From contig OY969693.1 in assembly GCA_963701995.1 (NCBI GenBank), positions 186,001 through 250,000 of the forward strand: a stretch of 64,000 nucleotides of DNA, given 5' to 3'. Positions within the stretch are counted from its first letter, which is position 1, and every line of letters starts with the position of its first letter. This document shows, in pieces, positions 17,243 through 25,701 of the stretch. The DNA is from Methanoflorens sp963701995 (GTDB lineage: Archaea > Halobacteriota > Bog-38 > Methanoflorentales > Methanoflorentaceae). The translations under genes and the position numbers were made by a program. A model generated the notes under the pieces. It was not told the DNA's origin and ran no database searches. It was given only the letters and a program-made list of their open reading frames with translations.

Positions 17243-18350
17243 TCACCTCGAATTAAGGCCACAGCTGCGAAGACTTTTCTCCGTGCTAGTGCATCAGAAT
17301 TTAACTATTGTTAAAAGTTAAAAGTTGCTTAAATTTGTTAATAGTTTTGATTTATATAAAAAATTATAAAGAGCCACAAGTTAATGTGGCATCACCTCGT
17401 GCTGTTCGCAAAGGACGTCTGTCATCGTTCGTCTCTATGTTCAGACTGTTATTACTGACAAACCGATTTGTTCGTAGGTTGCTCAGTTCAGCAGCGTTAA
17501 GCTGCTTAATCCCGCAAAAGTACCTTAGAAAGATGATTTCAATTACTTAAACGTGCGCAGGAAATAACCTTCCGATGCTGCACTTGAGCAGCGTTAAGCA
17601 TCACAACCTACGCCACGTGTCACGGCTTAGTACGTGCCCAGTGCTTCATTCCTTTGCCCTGTACGAAAACGAGGCCCCGCTCCGGTGTTAACGTGGTACG
17701 GAAAAGACGTGGCACATTGGCGCGCGACAGGAAGCTTTCCGGACGGTGGCCCAACCTAGTGCACGGCACAAAAGGCCCTGGTGACTTGCAGGCGTTGCAC
17801 GTGTAGTTATCTGGCGGCACGGGAGCAGTTGTTCCCGGCTTCACCGAAGTTCAAGTGCCGTCGCCAACCTCGACCAGCGGACAAGCCGCTCCCGCGGTGC
17901 AAATCGAGTTCTAGTAATGGTACCCCTGGAACCCCACCGGCGGAAAATATCAAACACGCGCGGTCGTGGACGATAAAAATGGGCCTGTGTCTCGCGTCGC
18001 GACGTACTTAGGAACCTTTGCGTACACCCGAACGACGGGCTTCAGTGTTTTCCATTGAAGCCCGCATGTCAATCTCATTAAAGAGCTCGTCGCTAAAAAA
18101 GCAACATATCTGGGGCATGATTTTCCCTGGACAGCCAAAGGGATTTAAGGTTTACGTTCTAAGTCGATCTATCTCTTCTATTATGCTGTCCCGCAACTGT
18201 CGATTATGAGTATATAATGCTGAACTGGGTTTGCGGATGCGGATACTTTTTTAAGTATTCCCTCTGAAGTTCTAAGTAACAATTCAACGTGCTCTAGTTC
18301 TCTAGCAAGTTCTGGACTGTCCATTGAGATAATCACTAGTTGCATATCTC
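17243..18350. other. Gene-poor region with an A+T-rich promoter zone
   Basis: The part next to the GT2 gene (17300-17375) is A+T-rich, with repeated gttaaaa/ttaat words and a TATA-like tttatataaaa on the complementary strand. It is a plausible promoter and regulator-binding zone for 16454-17185. Further right, short frames (17620-17844 and 17950-18138, minus) have no recognisable domain or start signal. No RNA gene was recognised. Confidence 0.4.
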
Positions 18351-18967
18351 TCTGATTATATAATATTAATTAAATTTTACGGAGGGGTCCATTTTCTCAG
18401 GATGAGGTCTCCACTAAACTCTTTATTGGCCTTGCTGCTGCCGTCTACTATCCAGAGTTCACGCTCGTAGGTGTCGCCGTCGAGCTACTCTCGCTGAACT
18501 CAGGCGTTCTTGTCAAACGCCTGCACACAACGGCGATGCCCCGTCCCTCGCCACGCGTGCGACGTTTACATCGCGTTTTCCATTCCAGACAACGTTGCAC
18601 CAGCGCAGTTCGTCTACGGAGCAACGAATCCCGCAACCGTTGTCAACCTCGTCTAGCTGGGGCAAAGCAATTCCTGGCGCACGAACTGCAACGATTTCTG
18701 CTGCTCATCAGTGGCGGGGCGAATGCGATGGAGGGTGCTTCGCCATTCAGCTACTCAGACCTCGTGCTAATCGGCAACGACGACAGGGCATACTATGCGG
18801 ACTACGCTGTGGGTAACGCGAGCTCCACCACCTCCGTCGCCGCAAATCAGCTCAGGCCAGGCGGGGCGTGCGACGTTCATGTGGCATTTTCTGTTCCCAA
18901 CGGCGTTGCGCCCGTAAAGGTTGTGTACGGCGCGACAAATCCAGCGATCGTCGTTAATCTCATTTAA
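18351..18967 (+). pseudogene. Decayed DUF4352 genes (at least two copies)
   Basis: At 18558-18656 the + strand encodes CDVYIAFSIPDNVAPAQFVY and ends GATNPATVVNLV with a stop; this is the C-terminal strand pair of a DUF4352 domain. A second copy follows in another frame at about 18680-18967, with NAMEGASPFSYSDLVLI and a nearly identical ending (GATNPAIVVNLI). Neither copy has an intact N-terminal anchor. Ahead of them a TATA-like attatataatatt (18355-18367), a GGAGGGG and an ATG at 18402 suggest the original promoter and start. Both resemble 15810-16379. Confidence 0.65.
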
Positions 18968-19355
18968 GCAGACGAAGCAGATTGGTGACGCCACTAACTA
19001 TGAATACCCACCATTCTGCGGTTTTAACAATGCTAGGCTCGTGCGGCCTAAGAATCGGCTCGGGACGACAATTCTACTGGGCAGCCCTCGTGGTGGTTGG
19101 TAAGTGCCTGGAGCCGCCGCTATATAACGATTATACTATTTATCAGTTGCAAGAAAGAGAAAACGAGAAAGAGTTATCTCTGATCGCCCCAGTCTGGTGT
19201 GGTGAGTTCCCTCCAAAAGGACGTATACGTTCCGAATGCACTATAGGGCTTTAAATCGCCTCAGCGTTCGCTCACTCTTTTGGTTTTTGCTGGTGCGGTA
19301 TCTTACTACTTAAGAACTCTGATTGCCTTATCGTCGATTGGACTGGCGTTCCCCG
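18968..19355. other. Intergenic region
   Basis: No supported gene. An open frame on the + strand (18982-19254) has no start signal or recognisable domain. Confidence 0.4.
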
Positions 19356-19517
19356 TTATTTCATGCGATCTTCAATGAACAGAAGAACGATGAGTATCAA
19401 TGGAATAACGATGCCAGCTGCGAAGCTCCACTTAAACCCAAGCACGTAGGTTTGATACGCGAAGCCGATCACTAAAATAAGCAACAATATGTATTCTACA
19501 ATCCTGAGCCAATTCAT
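19356..19517 (-). CDS. Small two-span membrane protein
   Basis: The 53-residue protein starts at ATG 19517, directly behind an excellent ribosome-binding site (GGAGGTGAGGGAG). It has two hydrophobic segments (IVEYILLLILVIGFAYQTYV and WSFAAGIVIPLILIVLLF) and ends IEDRMK. The open frame extends upstream to 19679, but the added 54 residues have mixed composition and precede the ribosome-binding site, so I reject them. No family recognised. Confidence 0.62.
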   Translation of the reverse strand: MNWLRIVEYILLLILVIGFAYQTYVLGFKWSFAAGIVIPLILIVLLFIEDRMK

Positions 19518-19861
19518 CTCCCTCACCTCCATTTCGGTTTCGATTCCACTTACCAAGCGGAAGTCGGCAGAATCCTGCTCGATCGCACAAGTAAGAAGTG
19601 TACAACGATTTAATCGTTGCCCTTTGACTTTATCCCACAAATCGATTGTCGGCACGCAAAAAAACGTCATAACCACCAACGCGCTAAGTGCCGCATACGC
19701 GGCTCGCTCCCGCCAAATTTGGTGAAATACTAACGCAAAAACAGCGAAAATAGTTTCAATTCAATACCCCCTCTCGGATCTTTTTTCTTAGTAAAGAAGC
19801 GATAGAGCAAAAACCCGCCACGTGGTTAATCGAACGCGCGTGCGACTTTTTCTCAAACTCT

Positions 19862-20509
19862 CTAGCGGTTGCCCCTCTCGCCCAAGCGTTCCATCACCCA
19901 CGCTCTGCGGTAGATGAGGTAGCCTATAAGCGCCACCGCCCCCAGAACAACGGCGATATTGAGGTACCGCAATTGTCCAACGATGTCTTCCCAATGAGGC
20001 CCGAGTACGACGCCCACGTACGCGAGGACAAAGCACCACGGAAGCGACCCGAGAACGGTGTACAGAGAGAACTTCTTCACGTCCATGCGGACGATGCCAG
20101 CGGGATATGAAATGAAGGCTCGAACGACGGGAAGCAACCTGCTGACGAACACCGCACCTTCGCCGTACTTTTCAAACCACTGCTCAGCCCGGTCAAGCTC
20201 TTGTGTGCGTATGAGCACGTATTTACCGTAACGTTCGAGGAGCGGCCTGCCGCCGAACGCGCCGATGCCGTAGGCGATGAGGGAACCGGCAAGGCAGCCG
20301 AGCGTGCCGGCAACGGTGATGCCGATAAGGGTGAGCTTTCCCTCCCAGACGACGTAGCCGGCGAAGGGCATGATGATCTCACTCGGCAGCGGCACGCCGA
20401 TGCTCTCGATCGTCATCCCGACGAACACGCCCGCGTAGCCGAGCTGTTCGATGACCGAGATGATGAAACTGCTGAGCGCCTCGATAACGTTAACGCTGAG
20501 CACGAGCAC
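19862..20509 (-). CDS. dedA: DedA family membrane protein
   Basis: This 215-residue polytopic protein of the DedA (SNARE-associated, VTT) family is implicated in lipid scrambling or proton-coupled undecaprenyl/dolichyl-lipid recycling. It has the family features E(S)IGVPLPSEIIMPFAGYV, the glycine-rich GTLGCLAGSLIAYGIGAFGG, and the Arg-containing FVSRLLPVVRAFISYPAGIV. GTG 20509 is preceded by AGGAGGTGA. Length and order are typical. No operon partner is apparent; the 53-residue membrane protein lies 344 bp downstream. Confidence 0.9.
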   Translation of the reverse strand: MLVLSVNVIEALSSFIISVIEQLGYAGVFVGMTIESIGVPLPSEIIMPFAGYVVWEGKLTLIGITVAGTLGCLAGSLIAYGIGAFGGRPLLERYGKYVLIRTQELDRAEQWFEKYGEGAVFVSRLLPVVRAFISYPAGIVRMDVKKFSLYTVLGSLPWCFVLAYVGVVLGPHWEDIVGQLRYLNIAVVLGAVALIGYLIYRRAWVMERLGERGNR

Positions 20510-20788
20510 ACGTCACCTCCTGTCTGGCCGACAAGCGATCCGTCCTGGTCACCCAAAAAATCGTTTTTTTTGCCTGTTCTCACTTCGGTATGCAACGTGA
20601 TTCCTCACAAGAGCGTATGAGTTTCTTGACTCCTGACCGCGCCGAGGAGGCTGCTTGCCATTAACGATGCGCGTTACGCGACGTTGTAGAACTGAGCCAC
20701 GCGGACGATGATAAGACTTACCTCGACGCCGATAAGCGCCGCAAGGTTAAAGAGTCATCGTTGTGCCATTGGCTTTGAGGAGGGCACC

Positions 20789-21274
20789 ATGGTTAACGTG
20801 TTAGTGGTTTACTATTCGCGCACCGGAAATACCAAAACGATGGCAGAGACACTAGCCGACGCTGCACAAGAAGAAGGCGCTGTGGTCAGACTCAAGGAGG
20901 TGGCCGACGCGTCAAATGATGACCTTGTCTGGGCCGACGGCATCGTTATCGGCTCACCCGTATACTTCGGCCTGCCGGCAAGCGAGATCAAGAAGTTCAT
21001 CGAAGACTCGATCCGTGTCAGGAGGCAACTGGAAAACAAGGTCGGCGCTGCCTTCGTCAGCTCAGGACACCGTGCAGGAGGGAGGGAAACCACCATCATG
21101 GCGCTCCTGCAGGCGTTTATCGTGCACGGCATGGTCGTATGCGGCGACCCTCTCGCCTCTGGGGGACACTTTGGCGCTGTTGCTACTGGGGCGCCTGACG
21201 GTCAGGCCGCTCAGGAGTGCAGGGGTTTGGCGAAAAAAGTGGTGATGCTCGCCACGAAGTTGCAAAGCAGGTAG
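20789..21274 (+). CDS. Flavodoxin / WrbA-like NAD(P)H-quinone-oxidoreductase family protein
   Basis: This 161-residue FMN-binding protein starts at ATG 20789 behind GAGGAGGG. The phosphate-binding loop SRTGNTKTMAE is at residues 10-20, the isoalloxazine-contacting stretch is GSPVYFGLPASEIKKF, and the third loop is SSGHRAGGRET. It resembles the WrbA branch, which reduces quinones by two electrons and limits oxidative stress. It is monocistronic. A second flavodoxin lies at 31787-32272 and a broken third at 32971-33568. The open frame extends 27 codons upstream without a start signal. Confidence 0.85.
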   Translation: MVNVLVVYYSRTGNTKTMAETLADAAQEEGAVVRLKEVADASNDDLVWADGIVIGSPVYFGLPASEIKKFIEDSIRVRRQLENKVGAAFVSSGHRAGGRETTIMALLQAFIVHGMVVCGDPLASGGHFGAVATGAPDGQAAQECRGLAKKVVMLATKLQSR

Positions 21275-21512
21275 CACGCGTGGCAGCGGTCGGTGAACCG
21301 GCTAGGGCCGGAGCCGGATTCCCCACGATGCAAGCCGCGACGCTGTTTTGCGGCGGAGCGAACGTGCGCGGGATTGAGGCTCTTTTGATCTCGCAACGAG
21401 GAACTTTAGATTTCACGCCTAGAAAGGCTTAAGTCTTTCGCTTACAAAACCGGTTTGAAAACGTCGCACTTTTCGTTGAGACGCTACACAACCGACCGAC
21501 GGGAACAAACTC

Positions 21513-21998
21513 GTGACAAACATACTCCAACTCACCCTCGCATTCATCTACGTGCTCTTCGTGCCCGGGTTTGCCATGTCGCTTGCGGTATTCCCCAGGC
21601 TCAACCAGCTCGAAATCACCGAGCGAATCGCGCTCTCGATCGGGCTAAGTCTCACCATCGTAATCGCCCTAGGACTGTTTCTCGGCTATTCCCAAACCCT
21701 CATTGCCGCAACTGGCGGCGTCACCGCGTACTCACTGATCTTCGGCATCGGCCTAATAACCGCATTTTTCCTCGTCATATGGGCACTGCGACGGGCGAAT
21801 CTGGCGGTTGCCGACAGACGCGAAGCGGCCCGACCTGAACGCGACATGGTATTAAACGCGCGCACTGCAAAGCCTGTGCGCCCACAGGACGGAACACAGG
21901 CAGAAATCAGACCGCGGGAAGCTGCGCCGCCTGCCGCGGCAAAGCGCGAAGACGACCAAACCAGACGTACGCAGTCTCGACCCAAGCGCCGCGCTTAG
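21513..21998 (+). CDS. DUF1616-type membrane protein, short form
   Basis: This 161-residue protein starts at GTG 21513. The first 90 residues contain the DUF1616 N-terminal signature (YVLFVPGFAMSLAVFPRLNQ then LEITERIALSIGLSLTIVIAL) with three membrane segments. The remaining 70 residues are a charged Arg/Ala/Pro-rich cytoplasmic tail. Full-length DUF1616 proteins have an extracellular domain that is absent here, so this is a short variant. DUF1616 proteins often sit near archaeal surface-glycan genes; function unknown. Confidence 0.6.
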   Translation: MTNILQLTLAFIYVLFVPGFAMSLAVFPRLNQLEITERIALSIGLSLTIVIALGLFLGYSQTLIAATGGVTAYSLIFGIGLITAFFLVIWALRRANLAVADRREAARPERDMVLNARTAKPVRPQDGTQAEIRPREAAPPAAAKREDDQTRRTQSRPKRRA

Positions 21999-22188
21999 CT
22001 GTGCACCGCTGTCGACCAAAACAACGGTCAAGGAGTGCGAGCAGCGACGGGACACCGTTTGTCATCACAGGACGCACAAACCGGCTCTAGAACGTCGAGT
22101 GCTTCTTGTTTTAGTGCATCCGCTGAGCGGTGCTTAAGAAGGTCTAAGGGCCACCGAACGCCCTTCATCGGCATTTTCGGGATAGTGG

Positions 22189-22198
22189 CTTTATATCG
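22189..22198 (+). promoter_or_regulatory. TATA box for the small coiled-coil protein gene
   Basis: ctttatatcg lies about 72-81 bp before ATG 22270, leaving a leader of roughly 50 bases with GGAGG near the start. Confidence 0.4.
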
Positions 22199-22269
22199 TC
22201 TACGTCCCTCTTCTACTGGATGGCCGTGATCGAGGCCTCATCCGTATCGAAAGGAGGTTCGAGATAGAG

Positions 22270-22464
22270 ATGGACTATGAAAAGGAAATGAATGACCTAA
22301 AGAAGCTCATAGACGAGTTAGAGACGTGTTGTGCAGAGTTCCGCGCCTGCAAGGGCAAGATAGGAGAGCGCATCGACAAGCTCGAGCATCGTTTGGACGA
22401 CTTACGATCAGAGGTAAAAACGCTATATAACGTCATGGAGCGCGACAGCGCTGGCTTGCGATAA
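22270..22464 (+). CDS. Small coiled-coil protein
   Basis: This 64-residue, highly charged protein starts at ATG 22270 behind aaaGGAGG. The heptad pattern LKKLIDELETCCAEF and IGERIDKLEHRLDDLRSEV predicts a two-part coiled coil, with three cysteines near the break (ETCCAEFRAC). It has no signal peptide or membrane segment, so it should be cytoplasmic. The function is unknown; the cysteines may bridge a dimer or bind metal. Confidence 0.65.
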   Translation: MDYEKEMNDLKKLIDELETCCAEFRACKGKIGERIDKLEHRLDDLRSEVKTLYNVMERDSAGLR

Positions 22465-22531
22465 CGCTGTGCCCTTCGCTCAGCCGCGATGAGAATGCGG
22501 CGAGTTTTTACGCCGCTGACGGGCGTCGTCT

Positions 22532-23017
22532 TTACCGGTTGAGTAGGTAGACTGACGCGTTCAAGGCGGTGGCGATGGTCACCCACACGATGTAGGGCAC
22601 GAGCAGGTACGACGCCCGCCGGTCCACCTTGTAGAATTGAGAGATGGTGGCAGCAATCAGTATCCACAGCGGCACGATGGTGAGCAGGCCGTACAGGATG
22701 TTCTGCAGCCCGAAAAAGGCTAACGTCCAGACAACGTTGACGGTGAGCTGTGCAGCGAAGAGAGCGATCCCGATGTCTCTTGTGCGAGTTCGAGGCGATC
22801 GCCATGCGAGGAACAACGCCAGACCCATCAAGATATAAAGAATCGTCCAAACTGGCCCGAAAGCCGCATTCGGCGGATTGAACCAGGGCTTGTTGAGCGC
22901 GGCGTACCACGTTGAGATAGAGTTGATGGTAAACACTGACGACCCCAAACCCGCTAACACAGGCACCGCGATGGAGACGATCAGTTTGATGATGTCAACG
23001 GCTTTCATCGATCGCAC
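22532..23017 (-). CDS. tspO: TspO/MBR family protein
   Basis: This 161-residue membrane protein has five predicted segments of the TspO/peripheral benzodiazepine receptor family, which binds tetrapyrroles. Family marks are WYAALNKPWFNPPNAAFGPV (the WxxxxKPxxxPP motif), WTILYILMGLALFLAW and the closing VPYIVWVTIATALNASVYLLN. GTG 23017 has GGCGGTG close upstream; the ATG three codons later is also possible. In archaea it may sense or export porphyrin or heme intermediates; that role is inferred. Confidence 0.9.
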   Translation of the reverse strand: MRSMKAVDIIKLIVSIAVPVLAGLGSSVFTINSISTWYAALNKPWFNPPNAAFGPVWTILYILMGLALFLAWRSPRTRTRDIGIALFAAQLTVNVVWTLAFFGLQNILYGLLTIVPLWILIAATISQFYKVDRRASYLLVPYIVWVTIATALNASVYLLNR

Positions 23018-23333
23018 GTGGCACCGCCTCGTATAAAGCGCTTTATCAATTGTTTGAGCATCCGAGTTGTCAGCGCCACTATGGTAAAAGATGGCAATAA
23101 ACTCGTTTGGATGCCTCGCCGCTCCAGCGCAAAGTCTTGCGCGACCTCTTCTTTAAACGCGAAGCACGATTGTTTCAGTCCTCGAGAGCCGCTGTGTAGC
23201 GTTTCGCGCTGCGGGCGAATTGATACGCGGCTCGCAGCACACCTAAGTCACCCCCAAAACGGGACTCCATCGCATCAATCACCGCTGAAGAAGAGTGGAC
23301 GCGCGGCATTTACCGAGTTCACGCGGGTTATGG

Positions 23334-23343
23334 TTTTTTATAC
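23334..23343 (+). promoter_or_regulatory. TATA box for the 38-residue repeat protein
   Basis: ttttttatac lies about 31-40 bp before ATG 23374, an ordinary archaeal promoter distance giving a leader of about 10 bases. Confidence 0.5.
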
Positions 23344-23373
23344 GCGCGAATCGACCACACAAGGGGATGTCCT

Positions 23374-23490
23374 ATGGACGTAAAAGAAGAGAAAAAGGAA
23401 GAGTATTACAAGGGCAAGGAAGTAAAGGGCAAGGCGGAAAAAAAGAAGGAAGAGTATTACAAGGGCAAGGAAGTCAAAGGCGAAAAATAG
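23374..23490 (+). CDS. 38-residue Lys/Glu-rich protein with an internal tandem repeat
   Basis: The ATG at 23374 follows AAGGGGATG and a TATA box at proper distance. The protein, MDVKEEKKEEYYKGKEVKGK then a second unit, repeats KKEEYYKGKEVKGxK twice (residues 7-20 and 24-38). It has no hydrophobic segment. The composition suits an intrinsically disordered or nucleic-acid/polyanion-associated peptide. The repeat is also visible in DNA (agtattacaagggcaaggaa twice, 57 bp apart). No family recognised. It is too short for usual annotation. Confidence 0.6.
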   Translation: MDVKEEKKEEYYKGKEVKGKAEKKKEEYYKGKEVKGEK

Positions 23491-23654
23491 CTTTCCGCCC
23501 AGGCAACCCGTCGTACTATCGGCGTGGAACATCCGCGCTGTCGAGTCCTCAAACCGGTCTCGGTTCAAACAACGCCGAGGGCACGGAGCGCCCTGCCGTA
23601 ACACGCATCGTGAGATAGTGAGGGGCAGCGGGGCAGGAGATTGTGGCTCCCATT

Positions 23655-24098
23655 TCAAAAGCGGATTCGGTCAAGGGTTGATTCGCGCCCACTGTCTGCA
23701 GACGTCCAGAACGTCGCCTCGCCGTTTTGGATCCGGAATATGACCTGATCGTCGGCATGAGGACGCAGAAACGGTCGCTCTTCAAGAAGGCGCTCCTTGA
23801 GGTTCGCGTCGTCAAGAAAAACCACGTCGCCTGACGCTCGCATCATCGTTCCGATGCCCGTTGAGCCCTCTTGGCCAAGCGGGCCTTTTGGCGGGGCATA
23901 AAAGCACATCTCAGCCTTCCGATTTGCTCTAAGCTCTCGAAATATCTTTTTCGTCTTTACGGTACTAAAATAGAAGCCTCGTGTATCCGCAAACCACATC
24001 CCGAGCATCCGGACCCGTGGCTGCTCGCGATCACACGTCGCGACTGAACAGATCTTGTGCTGATTAGCAAAGCGCATGCAGTCTTCAAAGTTTGCCAC
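23655..24098 (-). CDS. Pyridoxamine-5'-phosphate-oxidase-like flavin-binding protein
   Basis: This 147-residue split-barrel protein of the PNPOx-like family begins FEDCMRFANQHKICSVATCD with the FMN-contacting RVRMLGMWFAD and GFYFSTVKTKKIFRELR stretches. The end, EATFWTSADSGRES, is typical of small archaeal and anaerobe members that bind FMN or F420. GTG 24098 lies behind AAGGGTGATG. The reaction is unknown, and members of this group often reduce quinones or dyes. The convergent small repeat-protein gene ends 165 bp away. Confidence 0.8.
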   Translation of the reverse strand: MANFEDCMRFANQHKICSVATCDREQPRVRMLGMWFADTRGFYFSTVKTKKIFRELRANRKAEMCFYAPPKGPLGQEGSTGIGTMMRASGDVVFLDDANLKERLLEERPFLRPHADDQVIFRIQNGEATFWTSADSGRESTLDRIRF

Positions 24099-24267
24099 AA
24101 CATCACCCTTCGATTCGTTTAATTACTGTTTCGGAAACAGCCGGCAGGCCGTCTGCTTTCACGCGCGCGCCAGCGGTACTGCTCAGCTGCCCATCCGTTA
24201 TTCAGGCCCTCGTTTCGCAGCGCGTCGATTCGCGCAAAGGCAAGATACGACCTCTGGGCGAAGGCAC

Positions 24268-25104
24268 TCATTTCGCCTTCCAGTACACCCGATGATCGGA
24301 AATGTCGTACGCAACTTTGTAGGTGCTGACGAGTCCACTCAGGTGACCTTTTATGGTCGTGACGGAAAGCCAATACTGGGCCAGGTTGTCCTGCACGTTG
24401 AGCTCTTTGAGCACGGCATAGATGAGATCTTCCGTTGATCGGGGACGCTCCAAAAGTCGCAGTATCATCCCGTCAATCTCGGCAAGCCGCTCTAGGTGAA
24501 GCGCGATCTGGGCGGCACTCTCATCCTTCGCCATGACCTGGCCGTGGCTCGGGACGAGCCAGTCAAACGCCGTGTTCTTGATCGCGTTGAGCGAGCGTCG
24601 CGTGAGCTCGACGTCTATTGAGTAGGGGAGCTTGTGCCGTTCCCAGACCGCTTTCGGGTACAGTGCGTCTCCCGCAAAGAGCACCCCGTCGCACAGATAG
24701 CCCGTGTGCCCCATCGTGTGACCCGGCAAGAGCAACGGGGCAATCTTTCCTTCGAAGGGATAGTCTTCGGTGTAGCAATCGACCGTGCACGCCTCGCCGA
24801 GGAAGAATCGCGTCGTCATCTCCACCGGTGGACGCGCCCAGCTGAACATACCCCGAACGTTCACCTCCGGAATTTCGATCAGAAACGCGTCCTCTTTCGG
24901 AGCCACCACGAGCGCCCGCGTGCGTCTCTGGAGCGTGCTCGCCGACCCAAAATGATCGGCGTGTCCGTGCGTGATGAGAATCGCCTCAAGATCGAGCGGG
25001 GTGTCAATAACTGCCGTGTCGATCAGGTGATTTTCGTACAGACCGACGTTGGTCTTCGCGAGAATGCACGTGACGTCGTTCAATTCGATGACTTTTTGCT
25101 TCAC
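24268..25104 (-). CDS. MBL-fold metallo-hydrolase
   Basis: The protein, about 278 residues from GTG 25104 (with GGAAGG just upstream), is a metallo-beta-lactamase-fold hydrolase. Metal ligands are visible: THGHADHFG (HxHxDH), the LPGHTMGHTG histidine, the GDALY aspartate, and the PSHGQV histidine. The last 90 residues form a helical, winged-helix-like tail (RSTEDLIYAVLKELN) that many glyoxalase-II-like archaeal proteins have. The substrate is unknown; thioester or lactone hydrolysis is likely by family. The open frame extends to 25146 without a better start. Confidence 0.85.
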   Translation of the reverse strand: MKQKVIELNDVTCILAKTNVGLYENHLIDTAVIDTPLDLEAILITHGHADHFGSASTLQRRTRALVVAPKEDAFLIEIPEVNVRGMFSWARPPVEMTTRFFLGEACTVDCYTEDYPFEGKIAPLLLPGHTMGHTGYLCDGVLFAGDALYPKAVWERHKLPYSIDVELTRRSLNAIKNTAFDWLVPSHGQVMAKDESAAQIALHLERLAEIDGMILRLLERPRSTEDLIYAVLKELNVQDNLAQYWLSVTTIKGHLSGLVSTYKVAYDISDHRVYWKAK

Positions 25105-25146
25105 GCTGTGGCCTTCCAAACGATCGCCAGCAGTTCGTGCTGCCAA

Positions 25147-25701
25147 ATTCCCGCCAACAAGAATGGAACGGGCCGCTTTCGTACTGCCGACGATCGAATG
25201 TTTGAGGTACTCCGCGATAACCCTAACGGATCAAGAATCTTCAAAACGCCAACTCAATGCGCCCGTCATAGGCCCAGGGTTCCACTAAAGCTGGCCCACA
25301 AATCCGTGTGCCGTCTCAACGTGACCTTAGCGCCGCAGCGCTCGTCGCGGTCGAGCTCACAAACAAGTTTTGCTCAGCAGGGCTATTCCGTATCAGTGAG
25401 TGCCAACGCGTGTGCGAGCGCAGCTGCACCAGTTCAAAGCGTCTGCCATCGTGCGTTCCACGAGCAATTCGCGCGAGCGATGCACACGGGGGGACCCGCA
25501 GTCGGCTTCGCCTACCCAAACTTGGGGCCGACCTTAGAGAGAGCGGTGCAGATTCACCAGAGCGCGACGATTCATAGCACAACTTAGCGTTTATCGCTTT
25601 ACAACTCACGAATAGTCAAAACAAAGCAATATTGACAACTTTATGCAGCGCAACACTTATTATGACGTGCGCTAACCAAGAAAGTTAAAGCGGCGAATTG
25701 T
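25147..25701. other. Intergenic region before the Cys-ladder surface protein
   Basis: No supported gene. The open frame of 317 codons on the + strand (24634-25587) is largely the antisense of the MBL gene and then low-complexity Ser/Arg/Ala sequence. A TATA-like cttattatga near 25649-25658 lies about 45 bp before ATG 25702. Confidence 0.45.

Noticed and set aside
24634..25587. 317-codon open frame on the + strand
   Set aside because: It is antisense to the MBL hydrolase for most of its length, then low-complexity; the minus-strand gene has all catalytic motifs.
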